Positions 32,861-45,000 of a stretch of 64,000 bases of DNA are shown here, one piece after another (the stretch's first letter is position 1; each line of letters begins with the position of its first letter). The stretch lies in the NCBI RefSeq assembly GCF_003576645.1, contig NC_044917.1:23280280-23344279 (forward strand). The letters run 5' to 3'. Origin of the DNA: Ipomoea triloba (lineage: Eukaryota; Streptophyta; Magnoliopsida; Solanales; Convolvulaceae). Below the pieces are notes generated by a model. The model saw only the letters and a program-made list of their open reading frames with translations, searched no databases and was not told the origin of the DNA. The position numbers and the translations under genes were made by a program.

Positions 32861-34131
32861 GATCCTAAATGAAGTTCCATCTAAGTCTGTTTCTAAGACA
32901 CCATTTGAGATATGGGAAACCTCGTCTTAAGTATGTTAAGATTTGGGTTACACGACTTATATCAAAAGCCTAAAACAGTCAAATTGGAAACAAGATCTGA
33001 AAAGGTAGAAAGATATGACTTGACAAAGAGTTTGTTAATAAATCTTCCTAGCCTAATCAAATTTAAGAATCTGTGCAATATGAACCAAGAGTTATGCCTC
33101 CTCTTTCGATAAATGTTAGACATAATAAGACATTAGACATATTATAGTTCTCTTCATGGCGTAAAGAGCGTCTTTGTAATTGGAGATAATGTGTCTAGTG
33201 ACGATCCTATCATCTACAAAGAGGCGATATTAGATATCAATTTTAGAATGTGGAACATATGTTTTGACAAGGTAGTCAAATTGTTTGACCATACTGTAAA
33301 ACATTAATGATCCATGTGTATAAAATGGTTAGTGGGAGTGATATCACATTTCTTGTATTATATGTAGACGACATACTAATAACAAGAAATGACTTAAGCA
33401 TGATAACTCCGATAAAAGTTTGATTATCTAAAATTTTCTATATGATAGATTTGAGATAAGCAGCCTATATCCTTGGGATTCGAGTCTATAGAGATAGATC
33501 GAAAAGATTAATAAGATTATCTCAAAGTATATACATAAAATATTGAATCTGTTCAATATGTTAGATTCTAAGAAAGGTTTTATTACTTTTCAAGCATGAA
33601 ATCTATATCTCTAAAGTTTGTGTCCTGACACAACTGAAGAAAGGGATCACATGAGTAAAATACCATACACTTCAGCTATTGGGTATCTTATATATGTGAT
33701 ATTATGTACAAGTTTTGATGTTTCTCATGTAGTGAGTGTCACTTGTAGACATCAATCAAATCCAAGTGAATAACACTGGACATCAGTTAAGTAACTAAGA
33801 GTTTAGTCTTAACTGATAGAAAATAAGTATTAACGATTAAAGGATACACATATTCTGATTTTCTGTCAGACCTATATGGTAGAAAGTCTACATCATGTAA
33901 TAGTGGTGCAATCAGTTGGAAGAGTTCCAAACAGGAAATGATTGCATATTCAACCACTTAAGCCGAATTTGTTACAGCTATCCTTCCCTAAGAGATTTCG
34001 TTGGAAAGGGAGATATAACAATGCAGATAATAGCATTTACGAATAACCTACCAGATCCGTTTTCTATATCACTTATTCAAGAGCAGTTAGATCGGCATCT
34101 TGAGAAGATAAGGGTTACCGATTGGCTCTAG
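32861..34131 (+). pseudogene. Copia pol remnants (integrase end, RT, RNase H)
   Basis: In broken frames, SKTPFEIWE with DLGYTTYIK (about 32895-32970) is the end of the integrase region. LVLYVDDILITRND (about 33350-33393) is the reverse transcriptase active-site motif, with the YVDD box intact. YTSAIGYLIY (about 33668) and following pieces are RNase H. Much of integrase and the N-terminal half of reverse transcriptase are deleted, and multiple stops interrupt the rest. Confidence 0.8.
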
Positions 34132-34145
34132 TGCAAGTGGGAGAG

Positions 34146-35493
34146 TGTTCGACATGTATGCACTAGGAGCCAACATTTATTATTTTGGGCATTAATTTCT
34201 TATTAAATAAATATAATAAATAATTGTTTTATTTATTTTATTAAGGCTTAGTTAATATTTGATATTATTTCATACAATCTTCTTAATTCTTCATTCTTAA
34301 GTGTTAAGAATATGAGTGACGAAGAATTAAATAATGAAATATTGTAAAATGTTCCTAGTCATAGGAATTCTAATTGGGCATTAGAATTCCGATAAAACTA
34401 GCACATGTCCTTCTTATGGTGAGTCTCATGCCATTCTGTATGAGATACAGAGAGTGGACATGTGAATGATTGTTAGAGAACAAGTCATTGAACATTGACT
34501 GACTATAACGTACCGCATGGTGTTTACCTACGTGTCATCGGTATGTTGTATGTTACAAGTATGCAATAATCCTTTGACTTGAGACGACATGGTTGTCTCG
34601 TACATATGGTGGACTAGTTTTTGCCAGTATGCGCCTTTTGTTCCTTATGGGACTATAAGTGTACTTAGTGGCCTAGTTCAGTATTGTACGGAGACATGTG
34701 TGCGTTCAATAGAGGATCCACCGCCTTGAGGTAACAATGATGTTCCAGTCTATTCAATAATCATACAACGAGAATCTCTGGCCAGAGTATAATGAAGTTG
34801 AACTTCAGGTTAAGAATATTGAATAGACATATTGACCGGGTTTATGGGTTTGACCAAGTTTGACCATGACCTTTATCTGATTCGGAACAAGTGTTCTGTG
34901 GAAGGAATGTTGCATGATATTTGTAACGGAAAGCTTCATTATAATATATTAAAATATATTCATTGTTAACTAGGTAGTCATGACATACTGCTAGGTGTCA
35001 CTCATGGCTTACGAGTTATTTAATAATGAGTTATTAAATATTACTCGTTGCTAGTTTGACTATGAACCTAGAAAGTCACACCTTAATGGTCCGTGGTAAT
35101 GCTGAGAACTTTAAAAGAAATCGATAAAGAGTTATCGATATTGAATTAATACATTAATAATTGATTAATGGATTAATTTAATATTGGTTAGTTTTGGACT
35201 TTTAAAGGCTAGCACCTTTGGGCCCAAACCAAGCTATATATATAGCCTTGCCCTAATTCTTCGGAAAAACAGAATAGATACAGAGATTAAGTCAGGAAAA
35301 TAGTTTTCACGTAGTAATCTCTGGGAGTTCTCGCATGCCCGACTGGTGGACGGACTAGAGGCCGGACGAGTGGACGGTTTTGATTCTGCCAAAACACGCT
35401 TCAAGGGTAAACCTTTCTAACTTCCTCTTTAAACATAAAATCATGAAAAAAGCTATTTGATGCTTCCGCTGCGTATATATGATTTTTCTAACA
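34146..35493 (+). repeat. 3' LTR of the Copia element
   Basis: The second LTR copy, preceded by a purine tract. It ends CTAACA at 35493. Confidence 0.9.
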
Positions 35494-36370
35494 GGGAAGA
35501 TGGTCTTTCTTTGTCAAATGACGCTCTTTGCCCCAAATTGGCATGGTGACGCTCGAGCCCAACTACCCCGAGCCCACCTGATACCGGTACCTCGGGCACA
35601 TCGAGGCTACCGTATAGATAAGCTAGGGGTATGCGGCAGTCATCGGTTGGTATGGGTAAGCCGAAGCGTAAAACTTATGAGAGTTTTGACACCATTGAAA
35701 TGTTGAGTCTTATGCAGGGACATGGGTCGTTGGAAAGGAATACAGAACTTGTCCCGGGATGTCTAGGAAGGCGTACCCCTAGTTTATCATGTTGACGGGT
35801 TCTACAGGGGTCGCCCCTTCCATCGGTGCTTGATTGAAGCCAAAATGATATAGTAAATACAACAGGATATATGAATACACCTAAGTATCGTCTAGGGTTC
35901 AAGTATACGAACTCGGATAAACATGATAATGAGTCGGACAATCCCAAGTTTATAGTAGGTTTGAATAAAAGTCCAAAAGTCCCTCCTCAAGGCACTTAAT
36001 GCGACTTATATAGAGGTTGGAAGGGACACATGCCAGGAACTCGGCATGTTAGCCACGTGTCTCATATGCATTTGGAGAGGTCGAAAGGTGTGCTGATACG
36101 TCTACATGCTAGGAAATGCCTGGCGAATTCGAATGTGATGTGACCGGGTATAATATAATTAGTTGCACTGGTCCTTTAGCATAAAAGGTTGTCCGATTGG
36201 AATAATAGGTCTAGGCATTAAGGTCGGGAGTTCCAACCCGAGCTCAAAGCGAATTGCGTAATCGATAACCATAAAAGAATGTGTTTATCCACTGGCTTGG
36301 CTCGGATCAGAACCAGATAGGGTCGAATGCTGTCGGGAAATATCCTTCATAATATACGGAGTACATACTA
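35494..36370 (-). mobile_element. Gypsy leader and LTR fragment, right piece
   Basis: On the minus strand a TATA box (CTCTATATAAGTCGC, about 36005-36019) is followed by an R-U5-like region. A motif TGGTGTCAAAACTCTC (35681-35696) could be a primer-binding site next to an LTR end. With the gag fragment at 26737-27671 this makes a 5' half of a minus-strand Gypsy element, split by the Copia insertion. Confidence 0.5.
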
Positions 36371-36524
36371 AGCAAGTATATAGTTATATGCTCGAGGGAT
36401 ATCTCCTATCAAACCCCTTTTTTATTTCTTGCACGCTTTTGATCTTAGAAATTTTTAGTTTTGGTTGATTAATGCTAAATATAAAAGCTTGCATGTAAAG
36501 AGAGGAGGGAGGGAGGGAGGGAGA

Positions 36525-36566
<42 letters not shown>

Positions 36567-36852
36567 ATATTTCACTTTAGTACAATAAAGAGCACTTAAA
36601 GCCTTAATCACAAAGTCGGCCTCAAGTTTCAAGTTTTTCACAAGTTTAAATTACTTATTATTACTCCACCTCTTTCTACTCCTCTACGTAGAGATTGTTG
36701 GTTGATTACACAAAGTTGATGAATCTCCAACTTGATGTAGACTTGGCTTAAGATCTTCTTGACGATTACTAAACTCTTGAGCTTGATCTTGAATTTGTAA
36801 CTCTTGAGATTTCTCTCTCACTAGTCGTGGGTTTGAACCTATGACTCATTTT
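36371..36852. other. Intergenic, with (GGGA)n/(GA)n microsatellite
   Basis: A purine microsatellite of GGGA and then GA units spans about 36502-36561. No gene is seen. The minus-strand ORF 36384-36641 is produced by the microsatellite. Confidence 0.8.
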
Positions 36853-37055
36853 GCTTTTCTTCTCCGAAGCATCTAGGATGATGTAAATCATGGTAACTCA
36901 ACTGAACACAGAGGCTAGACCTTTGCTCACTACGCACAAGAAGTCTCCCTCACTTTGAGAGGTTACTCTCACACTGCCGCTGGTGAGACTCGACCCCTGG
37001 TCTCTTCTCCCAAACTTCACCCCTGTGACCAATTTAGTTACCCATACGGGTCTAC
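36853..37055 (-). mobile_element. Probable tRNA-derived SINE at the left edge of duplication unit B
   Basis: The 10-bp repeat GACTCATTTT flanks it (36843-36852 and 37056-37065). On the minus strand it begins GTAGACCCGTATGGG and shows an A-box-like TAACTAAATTGG and a B-box-like GGTCGAGTCTC about 35 bp apart. The tail is A/G-rich. Unit A has GACTCCTTTT at the matching place (18639-18648) without the insertion. Confidence 0.6.
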
Positions 37056-38596
37056 GACTCATTTTCCCTTGGTGACATTTTGTGTGCAATAACTGACTTT
37101 ACGAAATTTTACTATTCGTTTAAAGAATGCCCGAACAGTTGATCTGTAAAGATACTTTGACTTCCCATAAGTAACTTTGATCCATAATGTTACTTTGAAT
37201 AGTTGATTAGTAAAATTCATTCTCTAAATAAATGAACTTTTCATATTTACAGTGAAAATTTTTCTAAGTCTAAAAAATAAAATAATTGGAGACCAAATTA
37301 TTGTAACTTGTTTGGTATTATCAAAATCTATCTAACACGTGTTCCTAAAAATTTACAAACATTCACCAAATATGTTTTAATATAACAATAAGAACAATGC
37401 TAGATGCCCTTACAAAAGGCACTAATTTTTTTTATCACTACATAATGCAACAATTTTTAATAAATTGTGATTTCAAATAAAAAATAATAATCACACAAAA
37501 ATAACCACATTAATGAATTGCAAACAAAATGTGTGAATTTTGTAGGGATGGGAGGCATTCCCCGAATAATAATAATAACATTATATTTTAAGTGATACTA
37601 CATTCCCTTCATGATATTTTTTCATAATATTCAGTTTTTTACATGAGAATATATAATTGTCTATGTTTTTCTTTTATTTGATTAATAAACATATTTCTTT
37701 TCTTTACGTGGGATGGATTTGATCAATTAATCGTAGCGAATGACTATTAAAAAAAAAAATTTATTGTCATATCATAATATGAATATTAGGATATAAAATA
37801 AGCGAAAAATAATATAGATGGTTAAAAAAGACTCATCTACTCTTAATCAAATGTTAATAGATTGATCATTCACCTTAAATAGGGTGTAGCCATTTAGAAG
37901 TGTCTATAAAAAAACTACAAGAAAATCAACAAATGTATACTCTTTTAAAAATAATGGTATAACAATATGCGAATGTATAATCATCAAAAATTATATTAAA
38001 TCCACCATCTTATCCCATGATAATTAAAGAAGATTAGTACTTTATAGTATGGGAATACGAATAACATGTGTCTTAATCTCAAGTGGATAAGATTTTTTTT
38101 ATTTTTATTTTTACAAGTGGATAAGATTGAGTACAAGGTTGCAGTAGTTGTTGGCATTTATATATTTTATTAATTATTGGAATAATATAATCTCAAGTTG
38201 AAATGGCAAATTGGTGAGGTAAAAAAGAAAAGTAGAGGCTGAGAAAGAATACTAAAAGGGAGAGGGACAGGAGGGTCAAACAACTTGAAGAAGAAGCGGG
38301 CGATGATGATTGGTGATGGAGATGAAAAGAGGGCGCGTGGGGTTCAGAGCCGCCGGAATACTGTGAAGATGGGGAGGAGAAGCGCGTAGACGACACGGAC
38401 GCTAGGCGACAAAAGTGCAATGATGGGAAACATTATCCAGAATAGCAGCAGCCCAGGAAGGGCATCCAATTCAACTTCTTACGTGTCACGTCCACCGCCA
38501 GGATCCGAACAAGTGGCGCCACGTCGTCCCATCGCAGCCGTTTCTCCACTGAACCGAAAGCCTCCACTACCGGACGAACACGAACCTTCTGGGTCA

Positions 38597-38603
38597 TATA
38601 AAA
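38597..38603 (+). promoter_or_regulatory. TATA box of gene copy B beside a deletion junction
   Basis: TATAAAA is conserved with copy A, but the deletion junction lies only about 7 bp upstream (near 38589). The sequences that now precede it come from more than 1.3 kb upstream in copy A. Confidence 0.6.
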
Positions 38604-38766
38604 CAGCTCGGAGGCCGAGGTTGTCCGGTAGCAGAAGTGGTGAAATCGAACATTGCTTTCTCTTCTCTCTCTCTCTCTCTCTCCACCGTATCTCTTGCTG
38701 CGAATCCCGAGTCGACTCAGCGAGCTCCGGCCCCTTTACTTGGTCTGAATTTGAGATATATTTTTG

Positions 38767-41389
38767 ATGGTTTTCTTGATGAAAAGTGGTGAGATGGCGC
38801 CGGAAGTGAACTGGCAGAGAGGTAAAGCGGCGCCGGTGAAGCTGGAAGTGGAAGCCGATGATCCTTTGGAGGAAGAACACGGCCCACTCAACAAACGATC
38901 CAAGCTTTCTTCTCCTCTTCAGGTATCTATTATCCTCCCTACGGTCTAATATGCTGGATTTTCTGTCCTTTGTATAAGCTGTTAAGGGATTTCTTGCCCC
39001 TTTTTTTGAGAAATGTAGTGGCGATGCATCGATATTGAATAGATCTTAGGTAGAGGATTTATTATAAGCAAAAATGAGTAATTATAGTTTGGGGATTTAT
39101 AGTGAGTCCTGGTTATTGAAAAAAAGGATTAAAGTTCACATTTTTATGAATAGTTTTATTGGTTTACTGATTCCTATAGTTGTGCATTGACTGATGATGA
39201 TTTTAGACGACTAGCTTTGAATGTTTGAATTAGTGTACTTTCTGGCTTGCCCTTTTAATTTTAATTTTTTTTTTTTAATTTAATCTCTTGTTGTTGATGT
39301 ATAATTGGCTAGTTTGTTGCTGTTTTGCAGCATCAGGTTGGAATTGGAGTGAGTGATTTCAGGGAACCTCAGGTGGTGCAGTATAACCCGCTAGAGGAGC
39401 CAAGTCCATTGGGATTGAGTTTAAGGAAGAGCCCATCACTTTTGGATTTGATCCAAATGAGGCTTTCTCAAGGGAAGATGTCAAAGGATGGAGGAAATCC
39501 TGGTAAAAAGGAACAGAAGCCCAATTCCAGCACAACAGAGAAGCTAAAGGCATCTAATTTCCCTGCAACTATTCTCAAAATTGGTAGCTGGGAGGTATTT
39601 GCAGTTTTTTTCTCAGAGTATTTTTAAATAAACGAGGTACATTTGTTGGCTGTATACTAAGTGTTGGTTGTGTTGTGTGTGCAGTATAAGTCTAGGTATG
39701 AAGGGGATTTAGTGGCGAAATGTTACTTTGCGAAGCACAAGCTGGTTTGGGAAGTCCTCGATGGTGGGCTCAAGAATAAGATTGAAATTCAGTGGTCTGA
39801 CATTATGGGGATAAAGGCAACTTACCCGGATGATGGACCTGGGACGTTGGATGTGGTGGTAGGTGGCGTAACTTCAATCTTGTGTTGTTACTAAAATAGA
39901 AATACTTTGGTGATTGGTGTTTCTAATATGGTTTTGGTGATTGCTATCCCTTTCTATTTCAGTTGGCGAGGCAACCACTTTTCTTTAGGGAGACAAATCC
40001 CCAACCAAGGAAACACACATTGTGGCAAGCGACTTCAGATTTTACCGGGGGACAGGCTAGCATGAACAGGTAACTAATTGCCCGGATCATTGTGATTTTG
40101 ACCAATTCGGCATCTACTGTTATATCATGAATGAATGAAAGCGGAATTCGAGCGTCTTGTGTGGAATGGATGTTTTTCCTTTGTTTAGACTGTAGTTTCT
40201 CTGTTTTTCTAAATAGTTTTTTCCTTCACCACAGGCGACATTATCTGCAGTGTCCTCAGGGCTTGTTAGGGAAGCATTTTGAAAAGCTTGTTCAATGTGA
40301 TCCCCGTCTGAACTTTCTAAGTCAACAAGCGGAGATAAAATTAGATTCTCCTTATTTTGAGTCCAAAATATCAATTTTTGAAGATCCCGATGAAAGTGAT
40401 ACCGGGACTGATCTGAATGGTGGAGAAAATTCCTCTTTCCTTGATTTGTGTGATGCCAATTCACCTTCGGGGGCTCACTGTTCTTCCTCACGGAGTGAAC
40501 AAGATCACATTAGTCAGCCTTTGGAATCTATTCGGCGTGAAACATCATCACCGAGCTCAGGTACTTAAGTTCGATATAAAGAAAAACTACATTTATTCAC
40601 ACTTCAAAATTGTTATTTAGTGTGCTTGCCATTTACGAAATTTTTTGGAAATGTGAGTTTCTAAATATATGTTGCTATTGGTTGGTAAGAACGAATAATG
40701 CTAGAATAGTGCCATTTGGTACTTTCCTTTTCTAGCGTTCTAACTTGAAATTCTTATTCTTAGTGATGGACACACGGGTAATTGAAGATATTAAAAGTAT
40801 TGGAGTAGAAGAATGGAAGGGACTGAGTAACTGGGATCAGATCAGAGTCCCGGGGCTTCATCCTTCTATGTCGATGGGTGATCTCGTTAGTCATCTTGAA
40901 CAACGCATGTCGGAGCAAAAAACATCCAAAGATTTCAATCTCTCTAGCCAGGAACGACAGAGTTTAGAAATGCTTGAAGAGATAAACCGTTGCTTGTTTA
41001 GCGACACTCAGTATATGCCTGCAGCCTCGGATGAAAAGTCTCTCATGTCCCGGGTCAATTCTCTCTGCTGCCTTCTTCAGAAAGACCCTTCTCCGCCCAC
41101 CGCCCAAAGACGAGAGAATTATCACGAGACAGCAATGGGGGACAAGGGAGTTGGAGTGTTCAACTTCGCTTCTGCATCAGTAGTGAGTGAAAGGAATGTA
41201 GAGGAAAATCGTCCTCCCACGCCAGATAACGATGAACTACCTGATGATCTCACATGCTCGAAGCAGAAGCCATCTATGTCAAGAAAGGACTCAGTTGGGG
41301 ATCTATTGCTCAACCTTCCTCGAATAACGTCGCTGCCTCAGTTTTTGTTCAATATTGCAGAAGATTCTGATTATCATCAAGCTAGGTAG
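38767..41389 (+). CDS. TRF2/HOY1-like PH-domain protein, copy B, six exons, 550 aa
   Basis: Coding exons are 38767-38922, 39331-39594, 39685-39858, 39963-40069, 40235-40560 and 40764-41389. Each is identical in length to its counterpart in copy A, all with GT-AG introns. The protein differs from copy A at ten positions (for example E6K and D15N), mostly in the N-terminus and the Ser-rich C-terminal half. The PH-like core in exons 3 and 4 is unchanged. Conservation of every splice site and of the frame argues against pseudogene status. Upstream control has changed, because most of the promoter of copy A is absent. Intron 4 is 165 bp instead of 522 bp. Function is as uncertain as for copy A. 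Confidence 0.85.
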
Positions 41390-42074
41390 AGCGGTTTTAT
41401 GTTCTTCAACTCATCATCATCATCATCAAAGGGATGGTGAGACCCCTCACTGTAAATATAGCCAACTTGTTATAGATGTGTACTAATTTTGTTCAGTTTA
41501 GGAATTCAAATTTGGTGTTCATGAAGCGTTGGTTTCTTATGTGCAGATGTTTCCTTTGATCATCCCCTCTTATTTTATATTGTTGTATCAAAATCCTTAA
41601 AAACATGATATTTGTGGTTTGATGTGTATTTGCAAGTGAACTGCTGTATGTGGATATGAAGAACCTGGTTTTGGAGCATGAACTCAGGATTGCGTTCAGG
41701 GTTTAGTACTCCCTAATTTTTATGTTTTTGTATTTTTAGCCACTAGGCTCTGAAATTTGAGAGTCATATGACAATAGAAGAAAAATAGAAAGTGAAAATC
41801 ATTATTAGTATGAACTGAAGTATTGAACAGTGGAGGTAACAGTGTAACACCATCAAAATGATCAGATTGTTGATTGTCTACGGAGAAAGGACTTGAATGA
41901 ACAAAGCCAAAGGGGATCGAGCTTCAGGCAAAACTGTCCCTGGTTGAGAAAAGATGTTTGAATTGTAGCAATTGAATCAGCTGTTGCGCTTTAATAGCTA
42001 TTGTGCACGAAGAAGTTTTGATAGCTATTGTGCACGAAGAAGCTCTTTGCGGAAGAAGAGCTCTGCATGAATTT
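41390..42074. other. 3' flank of gene copy B
   Basis: Collinear with 25708-26378 of unit A with small indels, including a 30-40 bp local duplication near 41990-42050 ('gctattgtgcacgaagaag'). No gene is seen. Confidence 0.6.
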
Positions 42075-45000
42075 TGATAACGCACCAAACCAAATGATGA
42101 CATAAAGGGAAAGGGAAATCAATCCTCCAATCAAGTAGCAGAATTCCAGAATACAAACAAGGCATAAATCATGGGATTGTAGCAAAGAATCAGGAGAGGA
42201 TATTATGCTGTTTACTTTTTTATAACAAATATGAGATTATAAATAGGGAGTCTTCCTTAGAGTTTAGGAGGCTGTAGTAATTGGAAAATAAAAGCTAGTA
42301 TAGCTGGGCAAGAACCATTTCTTGTTGGAGGATATTTTATATATCCTTGTTTCTTGTTTCTTCTTAAATTCAATTCTCCTTTGTTCCTTCCTCAAAGCTC
42401 TTATCTCTAACAAATTGGTCTGACTTGTTGTGCAATGACCAATACGCGAATGGATTTGCGTGTTGACGCAATAGAGAAGAGCCAGGAGGAGATGCGTACA
42501 GAGATGGAGGAGATGCGTTCTGAGATAAAGGACTATATGGACGGGGTAGAAGGTACGCTTGCGAAGATGTCCGAGTTACTCTTGTCACTACATGGGAAAA
42601 GATCGGCAGAATCTAGTTTTTCTCCGGTAGTTGCGGCGGGCGGAAATTCCTCTTCAGATAATATTAATTCTGCACCGGTACCGTTGCAGCAGGTTCCTTC
42701 GGTGCAACAGGTTCCTTCGGTCAATCCTCCACTACAGTCTGGCCGGTTGGAAATTCCAACATTTGATGGCACGAATCCAGTAGGATGGCTTGCTCGGGCG
42801 GATTAGTTCTTTGCCATTCAATGCACACGTGAGGATTTGAAACTGCCGACGGCCTTCATCAGTATGGAAGGACCAGCATTCCATTGGCTCCGTTGGCTTC
42901 AACAGCAACATCCATCTCTCACGTGGAATTAATTTACAATAGAACTTTTGGAAGAATTCGGTGGTGAACTTCCCGGGCCTCCGATCGAACAGTTAGCCGC
43001 ACTTCGCTAAACCGGTACGGTAGACGACTTTGCGAATATATTTCACGCTCGTGTTGCCCAAATTCCTGGTTTAGCGCCTCAAATTCAACTAGGGTTGTTT
43101 CTCAATGGACTTAAACCCGCAATTCGTGTGCGCCTCCGACCAAACAATGTGACAGACTTACGCATAGCGATAAGGGTTGCTCGTGCTGTGGAACAATAAT
43201 TGGACTTCCTCTCTTCTGGTCGTATTCCTGGGCGAATGGCTGATGAAGATGACAATTCCTATAAAAAGAAGACTTCTGCTGGGTTTGGATGGCATTCTGG
43301 GCCTAGTAAAAAAAATTCAGCGCATTATTCAGCCCATTCTTCTGTACCTACTAATCCTACGCCCAAATCATTATCAAACAACCCTCACCAATCAGAAAAA
43401 AATCACAGCACTTCATATTATTCCCAGCCGCGTTCTTCCGCTCCTCCTATTCGCAATTCCAGTATGAACACCACAAAAGCAAGCTCGCCAATACTCCCAC
43501 CGCGAGTATATTGATATGAGAACCAAAGGTCTTTGCTTTCGTTGTTAGCAACCATACAGTCCTATGCATGTATGTCCGAATAAGTCTCTACGAACACTCA
43601 TTGCTGCAGAAGATGAGGGGGATTGTGCCGGTGACGAATCAGATGACTGGGAACGCATTGACTCCGAGCACTCGCAACCAGATACAGTGCAATATTCATT
43701 TTTGGACCTTCCGTTGACAGCCCTAGGAGTAATCGACGGTCCAAAAACCATGAAGTTTAGAGGCCAAGTTGTAGGTACAGAGGTCATCATTATGGTGGAC
43801 AGCAGTGCTAGCCACAACTTCATCTCCCATCGATTGTCTAGCAAGTTTCAGTATCCATTAGAACCCACACAACAGTTTGGAGTCAAGCTGGGAGACGGTC
43901 GTCGGGTTGAATCCAAAGGCAAATATTCACAGTTACCAGTTAATTTGGGTCCGGTCACAATGGCGCTGGATTGCTTTTCTTCCCATTAGGCGGTGTTGAT
44001 ATGATCCTTGGCGTCGCATGGCTTGAAACTCTGGGAAATATCAAGGCAAATTGGGCAAGAATGACTATGACTTTCAAAGTTGGGGATCGCCTTATACAAC
44101 TTAGTGGTGACCCGTCCCTGTCTCGACTTCCCGTCTCTATCAATGCATTAGAGAACCCAAACGCTGTTGATTTCAGTTGCATATTGTGGGAAATTACTGC
44201 TTTGCCTTCGTCAAACCATGAGGCTAGAGAGATTTCTAGTTCACAACACTCTCAACTCAGTGTGTTATTGCAGCAGCACTGCCAAGTTTTTGGTGAACCG
44301 AAGGATTTACCTCCTTCTCGGACTAACGATCATCAGATTGTTTTAAAGACAGGGATAACTCCAGTAAGTGTTAAGCCTTACCGCTATGGTCATCATCAGA
44401 AAGACGAAATCGAACGACTAGTTGGTGAAATGCTTGCAGCAGGAATTATCCAACCTAGTTCCAGTCCATTTTCCAGCCCAGTGTTATTGGTGAAGAAGAA
44501 AGACGGTAGTTGGCGATTTTGTGTTGACTACTGGGAGCTCAATAAGGTAACGGTAGCAAACAAATACCCAATTCCAGTCATACAAGAGATGCTAGATGAA
44601 CTTCATGGTGCTCAATACTTCTCCAAAATTGATCTTCGTTCTGGATACCGTCAGATTCGGGTTGCAACACAAGATGTGGCTAAAACTGCTTTTCGAACGC
44701 ACTCCGGGCACTATGAATTTTTAGTAATGCCCTTTGGGTTGACAAACGCACCAGCCACCTTTCAAGCCATTATGAATGATATCTTCCGTCCCCTCCTTCA
44801 ACAGTTTGTGTTGGTATTTTTCGACAATATACTAATATATAGCACTACTTGGGAAGACTATCTGAATCATATGTCGTTGGTGTTGGGAATACTATCTTCC
44901 CACTAGTTGAAAGCAAATGAAAAGAAATGCCAATTTGGCCGGACAACAGTAGAATACTTGGACATATTGTTTCTCAATATGGGGTGGCTATGGATCCAAC

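Larger units (their letters stand above)
27672..35493 (+). mobile_element. Degenerate Copia retrotransposon, 7.8 kb
   Basis: LTRs are 27672-29017 and 34146-35493 (1,346 and 1,348 bp). They begin TGTT(A/C)GACATGTATG and end CTAACA. The tRNA primer site TGGTATAAGAGCC (29019-29031) differs by one base from the iMet consensus, and a purine tract (AAGTGGGAGAG) precedes the 3' LTR. The interior carries a broken gag with a zinc knuckle and scattered pol pieces. No clear 5-bp target duplication was found (AAGAG on the left, GGAAG on the right). It is inserted in the minus-strand Gypsy fragment, and LTR divergence is low by eye. Confidence 0.9.
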
